In this document: in pieces, positions 7,420 to 11,553 of the stretch
Numbering within the stretch: the first letter of the stretch is position 1
Layout of the letters: every line of letters starts with the position of its first letter
Assembly: GCA_020718315.1 (NCBI GenBank)
Contig: DYSK01000068.1
Location: 1-11,553 of the forward strand
DNA: 11,553 bases
Direction of reading: 5' to 3'
Source of the DNA: Draconibacterium orientale
GTDB taxonomy: Bacteria; Bacteroidota; Bacteroidia; Bacteroidales; UBA12170
Position numbers and translations under genes: made by a program
Notes under the pieces: generated by a model
The model's input: only the letters and a program-made list of their open reading frames with translations
Databases searched by the model: none
What the model was told of the DNA's origin: nothing

Positions 7420-7454
7420 TTCTCGAGAAGAAATCACGCGTGAGAGTTCTCGAA
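7420..7454. repeat. Cluster of short palindromes
   Basis: TTCTCGAGAA (7420-7429) and TCACGCGTGA (7434-7443) are both perfect 10-base palindromes, four bases apart. TTCTCGAA follows at 7447-7454. The segments TCGAGAA (7423-7429) and TTCTCGA (7447-7453) can also pair with each other around the middle palindrome. They could be binding sites for dimeric regulators, but no cognate regulator is encoded in the window. Confidence 0.45.
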
Positions 7455-7767
7455 TGTTGTGACAATTTCCCTTTTTTATTCATCAAAAGCACATAAAATA
7501 TTTTCGTTCGAAAGGTGAAATAAACTGTGGAATTATTGTCATATTTGCGAAGGGAGATATTTTTTTATTGAAATTAGATTTTGAACTTTTTTTGATGTTT
7601 AGCAATTTGATAATGAATAAAATTATTCCTTAACCGCTCCTATCGAAATTTCGCCACTTTGGCCTGATTTTTATTGAAAAAATAGGATTGGAATAATGAA
7701 TCGTTTAGACACTCAAATTTGTTCAAATCAGTCATATAAAAGATTAAAAATTGATTAGAACTTAAAC

Positions 7768-8724
7768 TTGAAGACTTTTTTCGCTATCGGACTTGTTTTG
7801 CTAAGCAATTTTTTATTTGCTCAAAGAGAGGATTTGCACGCACATTATACTTACAATCTGATGGCCGTAAATCCGGCTTATGCAGGATTGGAAAACCAGC
7901 TTTCGGTTACGCTTTTGCACCGATCGCAATGGGCAGTATTTCCGGGGGCTCCACGACTTCAAACGGCTTCGGTACACGCCCCATTCGGACGAAACGTTGG
8001 TCTTGGATTTTCCTTTGCCCGGGAACAAATTGGCCCAGAACAAAACATTGCCATCAAAGGAGACTATTCTTTTACTATTCGATCGGAAGAAAAAGTAAAA
8101 ATTGTTTTCGGATTGAAAGCCGCTTTAAACATGCTCTATATCAACCTGATTGATTTAGAGCTCGACGATCCAGACGACCCTTCATTTCTCAACAATAAGC
8201 AAAGTATCCTATTGCCTAACTTCGGCGTGGGCATCATTGCTTACACAAAAGATTATTATTTTGGATTTTCAATCCCTGATTTAATTGTGCATAATTACCT
8301 GAATAACACCATTTATTCCTCCTCCAATTTATGGATTTCATCGAAACATTATTATTTTATTGGAGGAGCTGCCTTGCCACTCTCACATAAGCTTCTTTTG
8401 AAACCTTCCGGTTATTTTCGCTTTTCGCGTAGCACGCAGGAAAACAAATTTATAGAGATAGAAGCTGAGATTGGAATAATGGCTGAATATAATTCAAGTT
8501 TTCATGGCGGCTTTTCTGTTAGAACTGAAAACAAAGTCGCGGCATTTTTAGGATTAAAAATAGTTCCGGATTTAGACTTGGGCTATTCATTTGATTTATT
8601 TTATTTTAACAAATTGCAGAAATACAACGGAGGCAGTCATGAAATTGTCTTGAAATACGATTTATATATCAAACAAAGAAAAAGACCTATTCCCTGTCCT
8701 ACTTTTCAATTGCAATACCACTAA
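7768..8724 (+). CDS. PorP/SprF family outer-membrane protein (type IX secretion/gliding-associated family)
   Basis: This 318-residue protein shows the family hallmarks. A signal peptide covers residues 1-18 (FFAIGLVLLSNFLFA, cleavage before Q19). The conserved start of the mature domain is HYTYNLMAVNPAYAG, then LLHRSQWAVFPGAP and GLGFSFAREQIGPEQ, followed by alternating amphipathic strands of a predicted beta-barrel. The length is normal for the family. Members are Bacteroidota-specific; PorP and SprF themselves serve type IX secretion, and many paralogues stand beside giant secreted adhesins. Here no such partner is adjacent, so this is a lone copy and its cargo is unknown. The start is a TTG at 7768: the frame has a TAG at 7756-7758 and no other start codon before the signal peptide. 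It converges on the cold-shock gene. Confidence 0.88.
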   Translation: MKTFFAIGLVLLSNFLFAQREDLHAHYTYNLMAVNPAYAGLENQLSVTLLHRSQWAVFPGAPRLQTASVHAPFGRNVGLGFSFAREQIGPEQNIAIKGDYSFTIRSEEKVKIVFGLKAALNMLYINLIDLELDDPDDPSFLNNKQSILLPNFGVGIIAYTKDYYFGFSIPDLIVHNYLNNTIYSSSNLWISSKHYYFIGGAALPLSHKLLLKPSGYFRFSRSTQENKFIEIEAEIGIMAEYNSSFHGGFSVRTENKVAAFLGLKIVPDLDLGYSFDLFYFNKLQKYNGGSHEIVLKYDLYIKQRKRPIPCPTFQLQYH

Positions 8725-8812
8725 ATATAAGTCCTAATTTAAAAATTTTAAAAGCCTGAAATCGAGTGTTTCAATTGCATTTCGATTTGTATAGATTTGT
8801 CCGTTGAAAAAC

Positions 8813-8850
8813 AAAAATAAAAAAGCCTATCTGCCAAAAGACAGATAGGC
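8813..8850 (-). terminator. Rho-independent terminator of the cold-shock gene
   Basis: GCCTATCTG (8825-8833) pairs perfectly with CAGATAGGC (8842-8850) around an 8-base loop. On the minus strand the stem is followed by a T-rich tract (six T, A, five T) down to 8813. It lies 32 bases after the cold-shock stop. On the plus strand no T-run follows, so it is not a good terminator for the converging PorP/SprF gene. Confidence 0.85.
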
Positions 8851-8881
8851 ATAAGCCATGTATAAAAGTCTAAGTGTAAAA

Positions 8882-9073
8882 TTAAATTACTTTAACGTTT
8901 ACAGCGTTCAATCCTTTTTTACCTTCTTGTAATTCAAATTGTACTTCATCGCCTTCGCGAATTTCATCGATTAAACCTGAAACATGTACAAAATGTTCTT
9001 TTTTTGTGCCTTCTTCGCTAATAAACCCAAATCCTTTAGATTCATTGAAGAATTTTACTGTGCCTTTTTTCAT
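8882..9073 (-). CDS. Cold-shock domain protein (CspA family)
   Basis: This 63-residue single cold-shock domain has the standard length. It starts MKKGTVKFFNESKGFGFI, with the RNP1 motif KGFGFI at residues 13-18 and RNP2 as HFVHVSGL at 27-34; the final strand is GLNAVNVKV. Such five-stranded OB-fold proteins bind single-stranded RNA and DNA and act as RNA chaperones in the cytoplasm. The usual acidic DIFVH start of RNP2 reads EHFVH here, a mild variation that keeps the aromatic and basic contacts. It is monocistronic, with its own terminator. A near-consensus -7 element (TAATTTCG, 9108-9101) lies 28 bases upstream, but a longer leader, as in E. coli cspA, cannot be excluded. Several csp paralogues usually occur per genome, so I give no number. 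Confidence 0.96.
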   Translation of the reverse strand: MKKGTVKFFNESKGFGFISEEGTKKEHFVHVSGLIDEIREGDEVQFELQEGKKGLNAVNVKVI

Positions 9074-9526
9074 TGTTAAAATTTAAATAATTATAAAGGG
9101 CGAAATTAGTGTTATATAATTACTTCTAGCAGCTTTTATAAAAATATTTTTTAAATCAAAGAAATTTTTAATTATTTTTTTTATTCGTCTGTTAATGAGG
9201 ATATTACATCAATTTTAACGCCGTCAGAATTTGTAAACCGTAAAATAAACGAGCGATAATTTCGAAAAACTCCCATCTTTTAAGTGTAAAACTTGTCGTA
9301 AATTGCTTAAAACCAAATTAAATTGAAAATCTGTGTGTTTTTTTTGAATAAAACCGAATTCATCCCAAATCTATTTTATACAAGTTCGATTGAAAGTCGT
9401 TTTAAGGCCGACAAGAATCCAATCAGCCATTCAAAAGATCGAATCTCTAACTCCTTCAAATTATTGTTATAAAGAGCTATTGTATTTAGAAAACGATTTA
9501 ATTAATGAAAGAAAGCGGCAAAATCC

Positions 9527-9561
9527 AAAAAACAAAAAGCAAGTTGGGGGAACTTGCTTTT
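9527..9561 (-). terminator. Orphan terminator-like hairpin
   Basis: AAAAGCAAGTT (9535-9545) pairs perfectly with AACTTGCTTTT (9551-9561) around a five-base loop, GGGGG on plus or CCCCC on minus. On the minus strand the stem runs into TTTTTGTTTTTT down to 9527, a good terminator. On plus only four T follow. No recognised gene ends here: the ferredoxin upstream on the minus strand already has a stronger terminator at 9734-9774. It could be a second terminator or mark the end of an unannotated small RNA. Confidence 0.6.
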
Positions 9562-9733
9562 CGAGAGGGGGGATTGGGGAGAAATTCAATTAATGCGTCA
9601 AAAAAAAGGATTAGTGTGAATATTAATTTTTCACGAATTTAAAATCTTTGACTACATCAAACCGAAAAAGATGACCAACGTACACGATTATTTAGCAAAT
9701 GATTGATTTTAATTTTTAAGCGAACAATGCATC

Positions 9734-9774
9734 AAAAAAAAAGAGCTGTTAAAATTTCAACAGCTCCTTTTTTT
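9734..9774 (-). terminator. Terminator of the ferredoxin gene, bidirectional in form
   Basis: GAGCTGTT (9743-9750) pairs with AACAGCTC (9759-9766) around an 8-base AT-rich loop. Nine A at 9734-9742 become a T9 tract on the minus strand, and seven T at 9768-9774 follow on plus. It begins 17 bases beyond the ferredoxin stop codon. Confidence 0.88.
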
Positions 9775-9790
9775 AATCGAAATCCTTGTA

Positions 9791-9958
9791 CTATTCAGGA
9801 TGAATAGCCTCAGTAGGACATACATCAGCACAAGAACCACAATCGGTGCAAATATCTGGGTCGATTACATAAATATCCCCTGCGCTAATTGCTTCAACAG
9901 GACATTCATCGATACATGTTCCACAAGCAACGCAATCATCATTAATTACATAAGCCAT
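9791..9958 (-). CDS. 2[4Fe-4S] ferredoxin
   Basis: This 55-residue bacterial ferredoxin has two complete cluster motifs. The first is C9-x2-C12-x2-C15-x3-C19-P and the second C37-x2-C40-x2-C43-x3-C47-P, together eight Cys for two [4Fe-4S] clusters. It is a small soluble low-potential electron carrier. The start is the ATG at 9958, giving MAYVINDDCVACG, the normal family N-terminus. A longer frame from 10036 adds a 26-residue tail with no family counterpart and would begin upstream of the predicted promoter, so I reject it. The gene diverges from korA, whose enzyme passes electrons to ferredoxin, so it is a plausible redox partner. It has its own promoter (10002-10009) and terminator (9734-9774). 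Confidence 0.96.
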   Translation of the reverse strand: MAYVINDDCVACGTCIDECPVEAISAGDIYVIDPDICTDCGSCADVCPTEAIHPE

Positions 9959-10001
9959 AATAATAAATTTTATTGTGTTAAAAATTTCTTTTTCTAGGCG
10001 A

Positions 10002-10009
10002 CAAAGGTA
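10002..10009 (-). promoter_or_regulatory. Putative -7 element (TACCTTTG) for the ferredoxin gene
   Basis: Minus-strand TACCTTTG is a full match to TAnnTTTG, 43 bases before the ATG at 9958. It predicts a leader of about 38 bases. No exact TTG -33 partner is seen. Its position downstream of the alternative start at 10036 supports the shorter protein. Confidence 0.55.
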
Positions 10010-10122
10010 TAAATAATTTAGATTTTCCTTAAACATTAATTTTCAGAAAAGAAAAGATTTATACTCTTTCTAAATTAAGAAATTGTTAAAAGGACAATAG
10101 GGATTTAAAATAAAAATACCGC

Positions 10123-10130
10123 TACATTTG
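10123..10130 (+). promoter_or_regulatory. Putative -7 element (TACATTTG) for korA
   Basis: TACATTTG followed by C is a full match to TAnnTTTG, 24 bases before the korA ATG at 10155. It predicts a leader of roughly 20 bases. No TTG lies 17-23 bases upstream. Together with the element at 10002-10009 it makes this a divergent promoter region, with 113 bases between the two -7 boxes. Confidence 0.55.
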
Positions 10131-10154
10131 CGCCATCAAAAAAACTAAATTCAG

Positions 10155-11553
10155 ATGACTGAGAAAATAGATAAAGTTATTGAACTCGACCACGTTGTAA
10201 TTCGATTTTCGGGCGATTCAGGTGACGGAATGCAGTTGACGGGAACTTTATTTTCCGACACCGCTGCGTTAATGGGAAGCGGCATAGGTACCTTCCCGGA
10301 TTATCCAGCAGAAATTAGAGCTCCTCAAGGTACCGTTGGAGGTGTTTCTGGATTCCAAGTTCATTTTGGCCACAACATTCATACTCCGGGCGACTATGCC
10401 GATGTATTGGTAGCAATGAATCCTGCTGCTTTGAAAGCAAATGCTAAATGGACAAAATGCGGTGGTACAATTATCATTGACCGCGATGCATTTACCGCAA
10501 AAAACCTAGAGAAAGCCGGTTTTAAAACTGACGATCCAATTAAAGAAGATAAGCTTGAATGTTTTAACTTAATTTCGGCTCCTATTTCTTCTATGACTCA
10601 AGAAGTTCTAAAAGATTCAGGAATGGATAACAAAACCATCTTGCGAAGCAAAAACATGTTTGCGTTGGGTATTTGTTTTTATTTATTCAATAAAGAACTA
10701 ACTTTTACCGAAAAATTCTTCGAGTCAAAATTCAAAAAAGTTCCTGCTGTAGTAGAAGCCAACAAAATGGTTTTACAAGCTGGTTTCAATTATGGATACA
10801 ATGTTCAAGAACTTACACCGTACAAAGTAGCTGCTGCAGACATCGACAACGGTACTTATCGCAGCATCAATGGAAATACCGCCACCGCTTGGGGATTGGC
10901 TGCCGCAGCAGAAAAGGCCAACTTGCCATTATTTTGCGGATCTTACCCAATAACTCCAGCTACAGATATTTTGCAAGAGTTGTCGAAATTGAAAAACTTA
11001 GGCGTTAAAACCTTCCAAGCCGAAGATGAAATTGGTGGAATCACTTCCGCAATTGGAGCTGCTTTTGCCGGCAACTTTGCGGTTACAACCACTTCCGGTC
11101 CGGGCTTAGCACTTAAATCAGAAGCCATCGGATTGGCGGTAATTACCGAACTTCCTCTTGTGATTGTAAATGTTCAGCGTGGTGGACCTTCGACAGGTTT
11201 GCCTACCAAAACGGAGCAATCGGATTTGTTGCAGGCGCTTTATGGTAGAAATGGAGAAAGTCCTGCAGTGGTGATTGCAGCTAGCACGCCTTCAAATTGT
11301 TTCCACTATGCTTTTGAGTCTGGAAAAATTGCCCTCGAACACATGACTCCTGTTATTCTGTTGACCGATGGTTTTTTGGCCAACGGCTCTCAGCCATGGA
11401 AAATTCCAAGTATGAAAGATTATCCAGAAATAAACGCCCCAATTGCCAAACAAGGAACCGAAAAATACATGCCTTATCTGCGAAATCCAGAGAATCTTGT
11501 GCGCGAATGGGCTATTCCTGGAACTCCAGGCCTAGAACATCGGATTGGCGGTT
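10155..11553 (+). CDS. korA: 2-oxoacid:ferredoxin oxidoreductase, fused gamma/alpha subunit (2-oxoglutarate type), 3' end cut
   Basis: The frame is open from the ATG at 10155 to the window edge, 466 residues without the C-terminus. An N-terminal gamma domain (about 12-195) has VIRFSGDSGDGMQLTG, FPDYPAEIRAPQGTVGG (47-63) and DVLVAMNPAAL (83-93). The alpha (pyrimidine-binding) domain from about 240 has GSYPITPATD (262-271), AEDEIGGITSAIGAAFAG (289-306), TTTSGPGLALK (311-321), QRGGPSTGLPTKTEQSDL (341-358) and PGLEHRIGG (458-466). This gamma-alpha fusion is typical of KorA/OorA. The enzyme oxidatively decarboxylates a 2-oxoacid, probably 2-oxoglutarate, to the acyl-CoA and reduces ferredoxin. The thiamine-diphosphate beta subunit (korB) would be expected just downstream, outside the window. 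Substrate is inferred from the family; a branched-chain 2-oxoacid is possible. The ferredoxin gene diverges from it. Confidence 0.95.
   Translation, partial: MTEKIDKVIELDHVVIRFSGDSGDGMQLTGTLFSDTAALMGSGIGTFPDYPAEIRAPQGTVGGVSGFQVHFGHNIHTPGDYADVLVAMNPAALKANAKWTKCGGTIIIDRDAFTAKNLEKAGFKTDDPIKEDKLECFNLISAPISSMTQEVLKDSGMDNKTILRSKNMFALGICFYLFNKELTFTEKFFESKFKKVPAVVEANKMVLQAGFNYGYNVQELTPYKVAAADIDNGTYRSINGNTATAWGLAAAAEKANLPLFCGSYPITPATDILQELSKLKNLGVKTFQAEDEIGGITSAIGAAFAGNFAVTTTSGPGLALKSEAIGLAVITELPLVIVNVQRGGPSTGLPTKTEQSDLLQALYGRNGESPAVVIAASTPSNCFHYAFESGKIALEHMTPVILLTDGFLANGSQPWKIPSMKDYPEINAPIAKQGTEKYMPYLRNPENLVREWAIPGTPGLEHRIGG

Larger units (their letters stand above)
7318..7767. other. Divergent intergenic region between thrS and the PorP/SprF gene
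   Basis: This 450-base stretch holds no convincing gene in either direction. It is AT-rich and contains the thrS promoter (7340-7375), an inverted repeat with 10-base arms (7372-7402), two perfect 10-base palindromes (7420-7429 and 7434-7443) and a shorter CGAAATTTCG palindrome at 7644-7653. A one-mismatch -7 element for the plus-strand gene, CATATTTG, lies at 7550-7557. It would give a leader of about 200 bases and has no TTG partner, so I do not call it as a promoter. The remainder, about 7560-7767, shows nothing I can name. Confidence 0.6.
9074..9790. other. 717-base region without a convincing protein gene
   Basis: This AT-rich region lies between two minus-strand genes. It holds the cold-shock leader, an orphan hairpin with T-tract (9527-9561), G-runs at 9546-9550, 9567-9572 and 9576-9579, and the ferredoxin terminator (9734-9774). 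A lone TAnnTTTG match on the minus strand (TAGATTTG, 9373-9366) would give the cold-shock gene a leader of about 290 bases. Two weak open frames are present: 67 codons from a TTG at 9390 on plus, and 31 codons at 9276-9181 on minus. Neither has an SD or recognisable similarity. From 9562 to 9730 I see nothing coding. Confidence 0.6.

Noticed and set aside
9390..9593. 67-codon plus-strand frame starting at TTG in the gene-free region
   Set aside because: It has no SD, no promoter, no recognisable domain, and the terminator-like hairpin at 9535-9561 falls inside it. A chance frame is more likely.
9673..9705. Short frame MTNVHDYLAND before the ferredoxin terminator
   Set aside because: Only 11 codons, no upstream signals. 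It may look like a gene start, but nothing supports translation or a truncated gene.
9959..10036. N-terminal extension of the ferredoxin to 10036
   Set aside because: It would start upstream of the TACCTTTG promoter element, and the family begins at MAYVI-like sequence. The extension is AT-rich and unlike any ferredoxin N-terminus.
10943..11128. 61-codon minus-strand frame inside korA
   Set aside because: It is antisense to the conserved PITP and SGPG region of KorA; no independent evidence.
1..11553. Search for a novel defence, mobile or biosynthetic system
   Set aside because: No transposase, integrase, nuclease, phage, CRISPR, toxin-antitoxin or biosynthetic gene is visible. Apart from the small protein beside the receptor, all genes belong to well-known families.

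Overview
The window looks like a chromosomal segment of a Bacteroidota (Bacteroidetes) bacterium. Four things point there: a PorP/SprF-family outer-membrane protein, a TonB-dependent receptor with a carboxypeptidase-regulatory-like N-terminal domain, several upstream copies of the Bacteroidota -7 promoter element TAnnTTTG, and few Shine-Dalgarno sequences in an AT-rich background. I cannot place it below phylum with confidence.

Layout from left to right. Positions 1-752 (minus) carry a metallo-beta-lactamase-fold hydrolase cut by the window edge. Positions 940-3969 (minus) carry an apparent two-gene unit: a small membrane-anchored Cys/His-containing protein of unknown function, then a large TonB-dependent receptor. 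Positions 4120-7317 (minus) hold the classic translation operon thrS-infC-rpmI-rplT, closed by a strong terminator at 4070-4103. infC appears to start at a rare AUA codon behind a strong Shine-Dalgarno. A 450-base gene-free stretch (7318-7767) follows, with the thrS promoter and a cluster of inverted repeats. On the plus strand at 7768-8724 is a PorP/SprF-type protein, which converges on a minus-strand cold-shock protein gene (8882-9073) with its own terminator. Positions 9074-9790 are a 717-base stretch with no convincing protein gene, but with an orphan terminator-like hairpin next to G-runs. A 55-residue 2[4Fe-4S] ferredoxin (9791-9958, minus) diverges from korA (10155 to the window end, plus), the fused gamma/alpha subunit of a 2-oxoacid:ferredoxin oxidoreductase; each has a good TAnnTTTG element in the shared intergenic region.

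How they work together: thrS, infC, rpmI and rplT supply translation components. The ferredoxin is a plausible electron acceptor for the KorA-containing oxidoreductase. The receptor and its small partner probably serve outer-membrane uptake of an unidentified ligand. I found no tRNA, rRNA, CRISPR array, insertion sequence or prophage gene. Most of the window is ordinary housekeeping sequence. The points most worth checking are the AUA start of infC, the inverted repeat over the thrS promoter, the uncharacterised partner of the receptor, and the possible small RNA near 9535-9730.
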